Below, piece after piece: positions 1-7,819 of a DNA stretch of 63,498 nucleotides (positions are counted from its first letter, which is position 1; each line of letters opens with the position of its first letter). The DNA is from an uncultured Chthonomonas sp. Its GTDB lineage: Bacteria; Armatimonadota; Chthonomonadetes; Chthonomonadales; Chthonomonadaceae. Position numbers and translations under genes: made by a program. The notes under the pieces were generated by a model. That model was not told where the DNA came from. It worked only from the letters and a program-made list of their open reading frames with translations, and did no database searches. Location of the stretch: the NCBI GenBank assembly GCA_903859705.1, contig CAIONQ010000044.1, positions 1-63,498 of the forward strand, written 5' to 3'.

Positions 1-91
1 CATCCTTTCTGAAACACAGCAAATCAAAACATGGATCAGAGAGCCCTGCAGAGTTCTCATGAGTTACTATGCCGGACCGCTTGCGCCAGGC

Positions 92-343
92 TTAATCCAG
101 TTGAAAGTCGTTTCTGGCGTCTAACAAACCCCAATCGGCAAGAAAAAGGATGACTGCGGCTACGCTACGGCGGTCGGTTTTCATCCGCAGATTTTCTATA
201 TGCTTCTCGACAGTACTGACGCTAAGATCAAGCGCCTTTGCCGCAGACGCGACACTCCCAAGTTCGGCAACCGCGCGCAGAACATAGGGTTCATGCGGTG
301 TCGGCGGTTTACTACCCGCCCCGCCTGACCTGTTATTTGCCAT
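92..343 (-). CDS. stand-alone LuxR-type helix-turn-helix protein
   Basis: An 83-residue protein made almost entirely of a LuxR/GerE-type DNA-binding domain. The segment from about residue 24 to 75 has the family pattern: a first helix (RAVAELGSVASAAKAL), a recognition helix (LSVSTVEKHIENL) and a following AVILFL helix. There is no receiver or ligand-binding domain, so it is either a small transcriptional regulator of the solo-HTH type or the remnant of a longer response regulator. The start is supported by a GGAGG ribosome-binding site a few bases upstream of the ATG. It lies at the left edge next to a long gene-poor stretch, so its target cannot be inferred. The fold call is firm; the role is not. 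Confidence 0.72.
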   Translation of the reverse strand: MANNRSGGAGSKPPTPHEPYVLRAVAELGSVASAAKALDLSVSTVEKHIENLRMKTDRRSVAAVILFLADWGLLDARNDFQLD

Positions 344-953
344 ACGTACCCTCCATTAATATTGATCAAGGCAATGGATCACAATGTGAATGCACACACA
401 CCAGTTAGCAAACAGCACGTAGCTGCCAATTACGAGCACCTTCTTTGCAGCGTGGTACATGAGCACCAACGCCAGATGCAGTTAATTACAGGCGAATGCT
501 GCGGAGGCAACATGCCACGGCAGCACAAGGTGAGAGAGCTGTTTAATATCAGCACAAACAGAACATCGGAAATTGTAAAGCGTGATTCCCGGCGTATACC
601 CTCTACCGGGAATCACATTCACTGATAAAACGGGACAATCGGCACCGCATTTTGTGCGATATCCGCATGGCGCTACGCTCACCGGCGGCATGCCAGGTGG
701 CCACTGTTGTTACTGCAAAAGCAAACAGAACGCTGAGATCTGTGTAGATATATGTATTACCTACTATGCAATTATAGGTAGCGGTTTCGTGGATGTCAAC
801 TCGATGGCTTGCAACAGTCACGGTGTAATTGTTTTCCGTTACGGTTTGATGTGCATTCTGAATCTGCAAGGGTTTAAGAGGTTTTCTGTGGGCGCGGTGC
901 GTCGGAATCTGTGGTTGCGCAACCTGCATAGAATCAGGGTAAATCGCAGAGAC
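344..953. other. gene-poor intergenic stretch
   Basis: No convincing gene is visible. Open frames on both strands here have atypical composition, lack ribosome-binding sites and overlap each other in opposite directions. The only structured element is the inverted repeat at 582-616, listed separately. The stretch leads into repeat copy A at 954. Confidence 0.5.
582..616. repeat. perfect 11-bp inverted repeat
   Basis: GTGATTCCCGG at 582-592 and its exact complement CCGGGAATCAC at 606-616 flank a 13-nt loop. There is no T-run on either side, so it is not a standard intrinsic terminator. It could be an operator, a structured-RNA hairpin or a mobile-element end; nothing nearby decides between these. 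Confidence 0.6.
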
Positions 954-1240
954 AATTTAGCGCGCCTCTTGTACAGGGCTCAAATTCGTGTTACATCGAT
1001 TCCTGGGCCCTGAGACCCACGCTGCCGTAATGCGGCCCTTTAGCCCTAAAAGTGCCTATCTCCGTTCGCAAATCCCTTGCATCCCATGCCCAACTGGGCC
1101 CAAAGTGTCTTGCTTAGATGTCTGGGTGTTGCGAGCCACCTACGCTTGATCCCGGGAACTTCGGACGCTTAGGGACAGCCCTGATACGCCCTGTAGCGTA
1201 CAAGCAGCCAGTAACCGATACCAGCGCCCATCCGGCAGCT
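954..1240. repeat. dispersed repeat, copy A
   Basis: A long intergenic segment with clear similarity to copy C at 3992-4287 and, at its two ends, to short copy B at 2361-2422. Shared blocks in the same order include TTTAGCGCGCC, TTCCTGGGCC, GCCTATCTCCGTTCGC, CTTGCTTAGATGT, GCTTGATCCCGGGAAC and AGCGCCCATCCGG. Similarity to C is interrupted by small indels and substitutions, so the copies are old. No open frame spans both long copies in a conserved way. Function and family are unknown to me. Confidence 0.75.
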
Positions 1241-1296
1241 GATCTACCATTCCTCAACTCCGTAAGTACCGCGCGCACGCACACTTCGTCAGCCAG

Positions 1297-1325
1297 TTGC
1301 AGTCTATTCCTATTTCTGGCATAAT
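1297..1325 (+). promoter_or_regulatory. predicted sigma-70 promoter of the toxin-antitoxin pair
   Basis: TTGCAG (-35, 1297-1302), a 17-nt spacer and CATAAT (-10, 1320-1325). The expected transcription start, about 7 nt after the -10, falls on or next to the toxin ATG at 1332. The mRNA would therefore be leaderless or nearly so, which fits the absence of a ribosome-binding site. Confidence 0.55.
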
Positions 1326-1331
1326 TTCACA

Positions 1332-1709
1332 ATGGAAGACATACCATTACCACCGCATAAACCGCTCGAGTGGGTCGGTCCGTCGCTGGAAGAGCTAAAA
1401 GCACTACCAGAAGACGTCCGTAGAGCAGTTGGGTACGCGCTAAGGTTTGCTCAGGCTGGTGTAAAGCCGGACAACACCCGGCCTTTGCAAGGTTTCAATG
1501 GCGCGGGCGTGTTGGAAGTTATAGAAAACTATGATGGTGATACCTACCGAGCAGTATATACAGTGAAGCTGGCTGGTGTAGTATATGTCCTACACTGTTT
1601 CCAGAAGAAGTCCAAGAGCGGTATTGCGACTCCTAAACATACCATTGAACTCATTAAGCAGCGCCTGCGTGCTGCGGAAGCAACTCATGCAGAGAGGAAT
1701 GCAAAGTAA
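1332..1709 (+). CDS. higB: HigB/RelE-type toxin (phage-derived Gp49-like family)
   Basis: A 125-residue protein with the Gp49-like (PF05973) pattern of type II toxin mRNA interferases: an N-terminal helical part (PEDVRRAVGYALRFAQAG), a central PLQGFNGAGVLEV segment, the strand YRAVYTVKLAGVVYVLHCF and the basic C-terminal signature QKKSKSGIATPKHTIEL. Members are expected to cleave mRNA during translation. The stop codon overlaps the ATG of the downstream antitoxin by one base (TAATG), the usual coupled arrangement with the toxin first, as in HigBA. There is no ribosome-binding site; the predicted promoter puts the transcript start at the ATG. Family assignment is firm; the specific name is by analogy. 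Confidence 0.85.
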   Translation: MEDIPLPPHKPLEWVGPSLEELKALPEDVRRAVGYALRFAQAGVKPDNTRPLQGFNGAGVLEVIENYDGDTYRAVYTVKLAGVVYVLHCFQKKSKSGIATPKHTIELIKQRLRAAEATHAERNAK

Positions 1710-2035
1710 TGAATTCTGAAGACAAATTGATCACAACCTCCAGCTGTGGCAACGTATTTGCAGACCTGGGCCTGGCCGATGCTGATGACCTTATGGCGAA
1801 GGCAAACCTTGCCTTGCACATCCGGAAGACCATCGAAGATCGACAGCTTACCCAGGTTGAAGCTGCACGGCTGTTGGGTATCGATCAGCCTAAAGTATCC
1901 TCAATAATAAATGGCCGCCTCGATGGCTTTTCAACAGATCGCCTGATACGGTTTCTGAATGAACTTGGATGCGACGTGCGCATATCGGTTTCTGCACCAC
2001 ATATATCAAAACGCGGACACGTGCTTTTCTCATAA
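1709..2035 (+). CDS. higA: HigA-type XRE-family antitoxin
   Basis: A 108-residue protein with an N-terminal segment (SSCGNVFADLGLADADDL) and a Cro/C1-type helix-turn-helix, clearest in LTQVEAARLLGIDQPKVSSI followed by INGRLDGFSTDRLIRFLN. This is typical of HigA-like antitoxins paired with Gp49-like toxins. It should bind and neutralise the upstream toxin and repress the operon promoter through its HTH. Its ATG overlaps the toxin stop codon by one base, so the two are translationally coupled. The short hydrophobic tail RISVSAPH is also usual for the family. Confidence 0.87.
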   Translation: MNSEDKLITTSSCGNVFADLGLADADDLMAKANLALHIRKTIEDRQLTQVEAARLLGIDQPKVSSIINGRLDGFSTDRLIRFLNELGCDVRISVSAPHISKRGHVLFS

Positions 2036-2092
2036 GCACGACATTGCCAGACGCTGCACGCTAACGTATCCTACTGGCAAGCAATGTTTGTA

Positions 2093-2121
2093 TTGTTTGC
2101 TGATATCAGATGCATTATAAT
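2093..2121 (+). promoter_or_regulatory. orphan promoter-like sequence downstream of the antitoxin
   Basis: TTGTTT (2093-2098), a 17-nt spacer and a perfect TATAAT (2116-2121). No credible protein gene follows on the plus strand before the convergent gene ending at 2464. If real, it would make a short non-coding RNA or a transcript antisense to the 3' end of the propeller gene. Confidence 0.35.
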
Positions 2122-2172
2122 CCTGCCTACGAGGCGAAAGATCCGGTGATGCTATGAAGCTCTCCGTCGACT

Positions 2173-2212
2173 GAAACAGAATACTCATCACGCCAGGCCG
2201 AAAAGAGATGCG
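2173..2212 (+). repeat. 40-bp direct repeat, copy 1
   Basis: Matches 3729-3768 at 38 of 40 positions; only two adjacent bases differ. Both copies are in the same orientation, about 1.55 kb apart, and bracket the beta-propeller gene together with repeat copy B. Confidence 0.85.
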
Positions 2213-2360
2213 TGCCTTTCAGATGGGGGCTGGTGAGCCGCGAGTAAGACGGGTACGACTCGTAAGACCAGTAGTTGGTGCCTGTGGCGAGGTGCCGGGC
2301 GGATGGGGGCAGGTGCCGCGCATGAAGCAATTAATGAAACAAGGGACATGTAGTTAGTAG

Positions 2361-2422
2361 CAACTTAGCGCGCCTCTCAGCGCTCATGCAGCCAGTAACC
2401 GATATCAGCGCCCATCCGGTTG
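2361..2422. repeat. dispersed repeat, short copy B
   Basis: Contains the left-end block (ACTTAGCGCGCCTCT) joined directly to the right-end block (CAGCCAGTAACCGATATCAG then CGCCCATCCGG) of the longer copies A and C. It looks like an internally deleted member, which helps fix the element ends. Confidence 0.7.
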
Positions 2423-2463
2423 CTTTACTTAGCCAACCTCCAAACCAACCCAAGGTTTCTTTA

Positions 2464-3600
2464 TCACTCTGCTGGCACGGTATACATCGTATTTTTGTAA
2501 AAGAAGCTCATGCGATGACCGCCGGGCAGCCATCGCATGTCTTCAAACTCAAGCAAGACATTGGGATATACGGGTTCTTTCCAGGTACCTATTTCGTGCA
2601 TCTGGCCCCCTTTGGCATCACATACAAATAACGTGTAATCTCTAAAGGTATGGGAATCTTCCAGGGGTTTTAGAGAATCGCGAGGACATGTGGGTCCGTT
2701 CAAACCATGGCCAACAACAATCGCAATTTTGCCAGCGTTAGGAGAAAGCAGAACCCAGACGATATTGGGCCGAAGCAGCGTTTTAGGAAGGTTTATTATC
2801 GATACAACTTTACGGTGGGCGCCGGGCATTAACGGGGTTTGGCCAACTGTAATGGGGCCGTCATCGTTAGAGCCGATATCCATTGCATCTACCAGACAAT
2901 TCATTTTTGAAATAACGGAGTAGTTGCCCGCTGTGCCAGATGCCTCGCCCAGATCATAACTCCGCACAGCCGCTGCAGAAGTTCGATCATATTCGATGGT
3001 TGGCGTGGTTTCACTATCGTTATCTCGTGTTAATACATAGTGCTGGCTATCTGGCTTCCACAGTGTGCTCCCCCAACCAGAAGGTGTGTCCCACTCACGG
3101 TACCCGTTTCCATTCACCTGCGAGACGCTAGCGCCACCATCTACATTGCGCCATACAACCCATTTGCCATCGGGGGAGACCTCGACATCCAGATGATAGA
3201 ACATGGGAATCCGGTTTTCTAGCCTGGGTAGCGGCGACTTGCGGTGGGTTTTAATGTTGTACCGAAACAGATGCTCGTATTCAAACTTGCCCATATCGGG
3301 CGTATGATACGATTTTCCAAACAAGAATTCCGTATCGTTGATCCAGCGATAATCTCTATGAAACAGGCCAGCCCAGTGCCAGGCACTATTGGTGTGCAGA
3401 ATTTTAGTAGTCTGCTTGAACAGGGGTCTGCCCTGATAATCTGGCGCATCTTTTACTTGTGGTTTGGTTATGGCTGCTTGTTTCACAGCAATTTTGCCAG
3501 ACGAAACAATGGGCCGCCGATGGCGCTTAGCTGCTATCGGTATGATAAGCAGAGAGCCAGCAACAACGGCCCCAGCAATTACCCATGAGCGCTTCTGCAT
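2464..3600 (-). CDS. membrane-anchored TolB-like beta-propeller protein
   Basis: About 378 residues from the ATG at 3600, which has an AGGAG ribosome-binding site 9 nt upstream; an open extension further upstream is not supported. Residues about 5-21 form one N-terminal membrane anchor or signal (WVIAGAVVAGSLLIIPIAA). The rest is a series of WD40/TolB-like blades, recognisable from FLFGKSYHTPD, LDVEVSPDGKWVVW, LWKPDSQHYVLT, VWVLLSPNAGKIAIV and MRWLPGGHRMSFF. Such propellers usually serve as extracytoplasmic binding scaffolds; no catalytic residues can be assigned. It lies alone in a repeat-rich region, and the two 40-bp repeats flank it, so it may have been inserted or duplicated together with them. 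Confidence 0.65.
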   Translation of the reverse strand: MQKRSWVIAGAVVAGSLLIIPIAAKRHRRPIVSSGKIAVKQAAITKPQVKDAPDYQGRPLFKQTTKILHTNSAWHWAGLFHRDYRWINDTEFLFGKSYHTPDMGKFEYEHLFRYNIKTHRKSPLPRLENRIPMFYHLDVEVSPDGKWVVWRNVDGGASVSQVNGNGYREWDTPSGWGSTLWKPDSQHYVLTRDNDSETTPTIEYDRTSAAAVRSYDLGEASGTAGNYSVISKMNCLVDAMDIGSNDDGPITVGQTPLMPGAHRKVVSIINLPKTLLRPNIVWVLLSPNAGKIAIVVGHGLNGPTCPRDSLKPLEDSHTFRDYTLFVCDAKGGQMHEIGTWKEPVYPNVLLEFEDMRWLPGGHRMSFFYKNTMYTVPAE

Positions 3601-3728
3601 GCCGACAATCTCCTGACATAGCAACGATAGGAAACCTTGGAAGCAATTCTGGCATACAAACGGCATTTGATAGCAAATAGTGCTGGCAACTGGCTCGCCG
3701 TTAGTTGGGATGAAGTTTGCAGGGATCA

Positions 3729-3768
3729 GAAACAGAATAAACATCACGCCAGGCCGAAAAGAGATGCG
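3729..3768 (+). repeat. 40-bp direct repeat, copy 2
   Basis: Second copy of the repeat at 2173-2212, same orientation, just upstream of the propeller gene. The core CATCACGCCAGGCCGAAAAG is identical in both. Confidence 0.85.
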
Positions 3769-3991
3769 GCGAGAGGTTGGTGCATCATATTGGGCTGTTC
3801 AGAAGCCTTCCGTTTTGTGTAGTTGATCTCACGGCGTATCTGCGGTTTAGTGTGCAAAACCAGATTGCCGTATTGTGTGGCTTGTTTTATTGTTTTCGGC
3901 TCACAAACTGCAAGAGGGCGCCCATCTGTTGCATTTACTATGCAACGCGCAGTGAAGCCAGCACCAGAAAATTGGTTATAGATTGCAGAGG

Positions 3992-4287
3992 AATTTAGCG
4001 CGCCCTTACAGAGCTCAAACTCGTGTTACTTCTATTCCTGGGCCTTGCGACCCAGGCTACCGTAACGCGGCCCTTCAGGCCTAAAATGCCTATCTCCGTT
4101 CGCTTATCCCTGGCATCCCGTTTCCAACTGGGCTCAAACATTCTTGCTTAGATGTGTGGGTCTTGCGAGCCTCTTACGCTTGATCCCGGGAACACCGGGC
4201 CTTTATGCATTTTCCTGGCGGCTTCGCGCCTTTGCGTGCTTAATAAATACCCATCAATTCTGCATCCGCGCCCATCCGGCAGGCAGC
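3992..4287. repeat. dispersed repeat, copy C
   Basis: Full-length relative of copy A (954-1240) in the same orientation, sharing its ordered blocks from TTTAGCGCGCC to CGCGCCCATCCGGCAG. It ends 19 bp before the stop codon of the convergent HEAT-repeat gene. The remaining sequence between 3601 and 3991 shows no gene. Confidence 0.75.
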
Positions 4288-4306
4288 ATTTTCCCTGAAC
4301 CCGACC

Positions 4307-5065
4307 TCAATCCCCATCCCCGGAACCCTGTTCTGTTGGACGAAGCAGAGATTCGGGATGGTGGTTGGCGGGGCTGTTTGTGCTTCTCAACAGTTCGTGT
4401 TGTGCGTTGCTATGGTCGGCGGAGGCTGCACGCAATAGTGTTCCGGCTTCGCGCCGGAGTTTCAGTGCTTCTAACACCTCTTCGGCAGATGCCCGCAGCC
4501 TTGCCATTGCTTCGCGCTCTTCGGGATCCAGCCCAATACGCGCATCCGGTGTCTCTTGCTCCAAAATAGCGGTGCAATAGTCCTCTGTTGAGGATGATCC
4601 GAATATGCGGAAGAGGGTGCGGTTTGCATGGGTGAGGGCGTTTAGTATATCGGCACGTTGCCCACGGCTCAGTGTTTCGGATAGCAGCACACGCACCATG
4701 ATGGGGGCTTCGGGAGTATCCATGCGCTCCAGAGAGGCGGCGGCATGGGTGCGCACGCTTCGGCGCTCATCTTTTAGCGCCTGCACAAGCCCGGGTATGC
4801 CTTCCAGATCGCCAAGGCGGCCGAGGGTTATTGCGGCATCGCACCGTACATTCCAATCAGAGTCTTGCAGGCAGCGCAGTATGGCGGGCAGGCAGTATCT
4901 CTCCCCGGATTCCTGATGCACGCGCACATCTGGCTGGGGCCAGTTTGCCTCCGCATCCTCCTGGCTATTATGCCCGTTGGGCGGGTTATGATTGCCGGAA
5001 TCAAAGTTATAGTAGCTGCCCCTGCCGAGCATGCGAGCCGAATCTTCTTCTTCTTCCATTTGCAT
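4307..5065 (-). CDS. HEAT-repeat protein
   Basis: A 252-residue soluble protein. After an acidic, Asn-rich N-terminus it carries HEAT/PBS-lyase-type helical repeats, clearest in AILRCLQDSDWNVRCDAAIT, LGRLGDLEGIPGLVQALKDE and RRSVRTHAAASLERM (about residues 60-115), followed by a helical region and a polar tail. Such repeats mediate protein-protein contacts; no catalytic signature is visible. It starts 28 bp after the corC stop on the same strand, so it is the last gene of the pgpH-ybeY-dgkA-corC operon and may act with the CBS/CNNM transporter or be a passenger. The start has only a weak AAAGG site. Confidence 0.68.
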   Translation of the reverse strand: MQMEEEEDSARMLGRGSYYNFDSGNHNPPNGHNSQEDAEANWPQPDVRVHQESGERYCLPAILRCLQDSDWNVRCDAAITLGRLGDLEGIPGLVQALKDERRSVRTHAAASLERMDTPEAPIMVRVLLSETLSRGQRADILNALTHANRTLFRIFGSSSTEDYCTAILEQETPDARIGLDPEEREAMARLRASAEEVLEALKLRREAGTLLRAASADHSNAQHELLRSTNSPANHHPESLLRPTEQGSGDGD

Positions 5066-5093
5066 GCGTTACGCCTTTAGTGATGCAAAGGTT

Positions 5094-6461
5094 TCAATCA
5101 GTAGGTTCGGAGGTATCTGCCGAATCGTATCCATTGCCAGAAGGGGGTGGCTTCTTTAAGAATACGCGTACCTTGGTTACGCGCCGGCCATCGGTGGCCT
5201 CTACTACAAAATGGGCTTCTTCAAAATCTGCAGTTTCGCCCTGTTTGCCCTGGTGGCCAAGCAGGTTGAACACAAAGCCGCCAATGGTATCGGCCTCGTC
5301 ATCAGAGAGTTCCAGACCGAGCCTATCGTTTACATCTTCAATGCCCATAAGCCCATTCAGGATGAAGGTGTTTTCATCCAACACCAGCACCATGGGCTCT
5401 TCCATATCATACTCATCCTGTATCTCGCCAACAATCTCTTCCAGCATATCTTCAATGGTAACCAGCCCACTGGTTACGCCATACTCATCCCGCACGATTG
5501 CCATGTGCTGCTTGCCACGGCGCATTTCGCCAAGCAGCTCTCCAACCTTTTTGTTTTCAGGAATAAAGTATGCGGGGCGCATGGCCGTTGGTGGCACAGG
5601 CTGTTCTGCAACGCCGCCAGATGCCAGTGAAAGCAGATCTTTGGCGTGGACCACGCCAACGATATTATCCAGATATCCATCATATACCGGTATGCGGGAG
5701 TGGCCGCTTTCGGTAACGATTCGGATAAGTTCGGAGGCCGGATCTTGCCGGTTACCGGCGGTTACATCGATTCGTGGGGTCATTACCTTGCGAACTACGG
5801 TATCCGAAAAATCCAGCACCTGATGGATCATGCTTGTTTCAACATCATCCAACACGCCGCTATCTTTGCCGGCTTCTACAATAATTTTGTACTCATCCAC
5901 ATCGGTGGCCGGGCTGGAAAAGCTTGCCGTGCCGCCGAATGGGCGCACCAGTATGTTGGAAAGAAACGTAAGCACCGCAACAACCGGCGCCAGAATAATC
6001 TCCAGCCAGCGTATGGGGTGCACCGATATAAGTGCCAGCTTTTCTGCATGGCGCATTGCCAGGCTTTTGGGGGCAATTTCGGCAACAACCAGCGTTAGCA
6101 TGGCCATTGGGCCGGCAACCAGCACCAGGGCAATGCTGCTCGAGAGATCATGTAGCGTATCGGCTGCGGAGCCCGGAACCGGGTGAAACATGGAGGTTCG
6201 CAGCCAGTGAGATACCGGATCAACCAGGCTGGAGGCCGCCAGGGCCGAAGAGAAGGTGGTTACAAGTGTAAGCCCCGTTTGCAGCGTGGCCTGCATGCGT
6301 GTGGGGCGCTCTTTCATGGCTTCCACAAGCATGGCGTTTTTATTGCCATCCTCGGCAAGCTGCCGAATGCGCGATCCTCTTACCGTGATGAGCGCATACT
6401 CTGCCAGCGAGAACAGGGCGTTCACCAGCGTAAGCAGAAGTACCACAACAATCTGAATCAA
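5094..6461 (-). CDS. corC: CorC/HlyC (CNNM) family membrane protein with CBS pair
   Basis: A 455-residue protein with the usual order: an N-terminal DUF21/CNNM membrane domain (about residues 1-190, starting IQIVVVLLLTLVNALFSLAE), a CBS pair (about 210-340, including VMTPRIDV and HMAIVRDEYGVTSGLVTIED) and a C-terminal CorC_HlyC domain. CNNM/CorC proteins take part in magnesium or cobalt efflux; some relatives were named hemolysins. The start codon is TTG, preceded by GGGAG, and overlaps the dgkA stop by four bases (TTGA), implying translational coupling. Genes of this type follow ybeY in many bacteria, which supports the assignment. Confidence 0.9.
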   Translation of the reverse strand: MIQIVVVLLLTLVNALFSLAEYALITVRGSRIRQLAEDGNKNAMLVEAMKERPTRMQATLQTGLTLVTTFSSALAASSLVDPVSHWLRTSMFHPVPGSAADTLHDLSSSIALVLVAGPMAMLTLVVAEIAPKSLAMRHAEKLALISVHPIRWLEIILAPVVAVLTFLSNILVRPFGGTASFSSPATDVDEYKIIVEAGKDSGVLDDVETSMIHQVLDFSDTVVRKVMTPRIDVTAGNRQDPASELIRIVTESGHSRIPVYDGYLDNIVGVVHAKDLLSLASGGVAEQPVPPTAMRPAYFIPENKKVGELLGEMRRGKQHMAIVRDEYGVTSGLVTIEDMLEEIVGEIQDEYDMEEPMVLVLDENTFILNGLMGIEDVNDRLGLELSDDEADTIGGFVFNLLGHQGKQGETADFEEAHFVVEATDGRRVTKVRVFLKKPPPSGNGYDSADTSEPTD

Positions 6462-7294
6462 ACGTCTCTCCCATCACAGGGCTGAACTAAGGTTCGGCCA
6501 TTAAGTACAAACACGCGGCTGTGGTGTGCAGTCCGCTGCGGCACTGAAGTATGCAAATGGCTGAATATCATTGGCCGCACAATCGGCATAGCCTTGTACA
6601 CAACGGCCGTTAGGAATATTGCGATGGCACCGCCAATCACAACCTCCTGCACGCTGTGAACCCCGGCCTCCACACGGCTTTGCGCCACCAGCAGTGCCAG
6701 CAGGATTGCAAGAAAGGCGGCAACGGGATTGTGTGCCGTAAAAAACACGATCATAGCCAACAGAAAGCCAATAGCGGAGTGGCCGCTGATAACACCACCA
6801 TGCCAGGGCGTACCTGTTTTGGTGATTAGCTTAGACATTATGACAATAAGCGCAAGGGTTACAACGCCTATTACAATGACCTGGGTTACATCCGGAGCAA
6901 TCTCCTTTTGAAACCCCTTCTGAATAAGATCCAGCCGTTTTTGCCCGAAGAAGATAAGCACGCCAGCTATCAGTGCGTTCATGGCTGCCACCAGAACAGC
7001 ACCTGCGGCGATATCTTTAACCACTTTGGCTGCAGGGCTATACTGCTCGGTAACCATGTTTACCAGGATCTCGATAGCAGTATTAAACATCTCGGAAACG
7101 ATTACCAGCGTTGCCGAGAACAGCAGCACAATCATATCTCGCGGGGGCAGATCAAACAGCAGGCCCGCCAGCAGCACCAGCACCAGCATAATGAAATGCA
7201 TCCGCATGTGAAGTTGCGTGCGAAAGCTGTGGAGGATGCCCTCTTGCGCGAACTTAAAGCCTGAAAGCCGGCTGCGCTTTTTACTAGCGGCCAT
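6458..7294 (-). CDS. dgkA: diacylglycerol/undecaprenol kinase fused to a PAP2 phosphatase
   Basis: A 278-residue membrane protein. Residues about 12-125 are a DagK/undecaprenol-kinase domain with the family signature EMFNTAIEILVNM followed by KVVKDIAAGAVL. Residues about 150-260 are a PAP2 domain with the motifs GTPWHGGVISGHSAIGF and SRVEAGVHSVQEVVIGG, which supply the catalytic histidines. The kinase phosphorylates a lipid alcohol such as undecaprenol and the PAP2 half can remove phosphate from a lipid diphosphate or phosphate, so both activities of carrier-lipid recycling sit in one chain. This fusion is known in several phyla. It lies between ybeY and corC on the same strand and overlaps corC by four bases. 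Confidence 0.88.
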   Translation of the reverse strand: MAASKKRSRLSGFKFAQEGILHSFRTQLHMRMHFIMLVLVLLAGLLFDLPPRDMIVLLFSATLVIVSEMFNTAIEILVNMVTEQYSPAAKVVKDIAAGAVLVAAMNALIAGVLIFFGQKRLDLIQKGFQKEIAPDVTQVIVIGVVTLALIVIMSKLITKTGTPWHGGVISGHSAIGFLLAMIVFFTAHNPVAAFLAILLALLVAQSRVEAGVHSVQEVVIGGAIAIFLTAVVYKAMPIVRPMIFSHLHTSVPQRTAHHSRVFVLNGRTLVQPCDGRDV

Positions 7295-7354
7295 AGGTGC
7301 ACCGCCCGCCCGGCAACAGGCTACTCATCGATCTGGTTTGGCCATCGCCAGCTT

Positions 7355-7819
7355 TCATACCGTAAACTCCCCGGGGCGTACACCCAGGATCTCGCGCTCT
7401 CTTACCCGCATCTCTTCGGCGCCTTCCTCGGTGTCGTCGGTATACCCCAGAAGGTGCAGAATGCCGTGCACCGTAAGCAGAGCAAGCTCTTTTTCGAGCG
7501 GAACTTTGTGCTGTTCCGCCTGCCGTGCCGCTGTTTCTACCGAGATTATGACATCCCCAAGCGGATCTGGCTCTCCAGGTAGAGAGGGAGGCGGAGGCGC
7601 ATCTGCTACAGAATCTCGCTGAGCAAACGAAAGTACATCGGTGGGCTTATCATAACCGCGATACTGGAGGTTGAGCACATGCACCTCTTCGTCACTGGTT
7701 AACAGTACGGAGACCTCCGCTTTGTAAAGGCCCTCCACCCGCAACAGGCGATTGCCGGCCTGCTGCAGGGGCCGGATCTTTACCGGAATATCCTGCTCGT
7801 TCATCACCAGTACTGGCAT
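7355..7819 (-). CDS. ybeY: endoribonuclease YbeY (rRNA maturation factor) with an altered zinc site
   Basis: A 154-residue UPF0054 protein involved in 16S rRNA maturation and ribosome quality control. The N-terminus MPVLVMNEQ, the central GYDKPTDVLSF and the metal motif HGILHLLGYTDD (from His118) identify it. The family motif is HGxLHLxGYDH; here the third ligand is Asp (position 128) instead of His and the preceding Asp is Thr. I start at the ATG with a GAGGA site just upstream; a longer TTG start 21 bp upstream is less likely. The start lies 128 bp inside the 3' end of pgpH in another frame. Next downstream is dgkA-PAP2. Confidence 0.88.
   Translation of the reverse strand: MPVLVMNEQDIPVKIRPLQQAGNRLLRVEGLYKAEVSVLLTSDEEVHVLNLQYRGYDKPTDVLSFAQRDSVADAPPPPSLPGEPDPLGDVIISVETAARQAEQHKVPLEKELALLTVHGILHLLGYTDDTEEGAEEMRVREREILGVRPGEFTV

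Noticed and set aside
362-1324. Several open frames of 60-140 codons on both strands
   Set aside because: They overlap in opposite directions, lack ribosome-binding sites, have odd composition (Cys/His-rich) and cross into the repeat copy; not credible genes.
2127-2330. 67-codon minus-strand frame rich in Tyr, Ser and His
   Set aside because: It overlaps the 40-bp repeat, has no ribosome-binding site and no recognisable domain.
4144-4569. 141-codon plus-strand frame starting in repeat copy C
   Set aside because: It runs from the repeat antisense into the HEAT-repeat gene; low-complexity and without a family match.
4831-5823. 330-codon plus-strand frame opposite corC
   Set aside because: Ser/Arg-rich shadow of the well-supported corC and HEAT genes.
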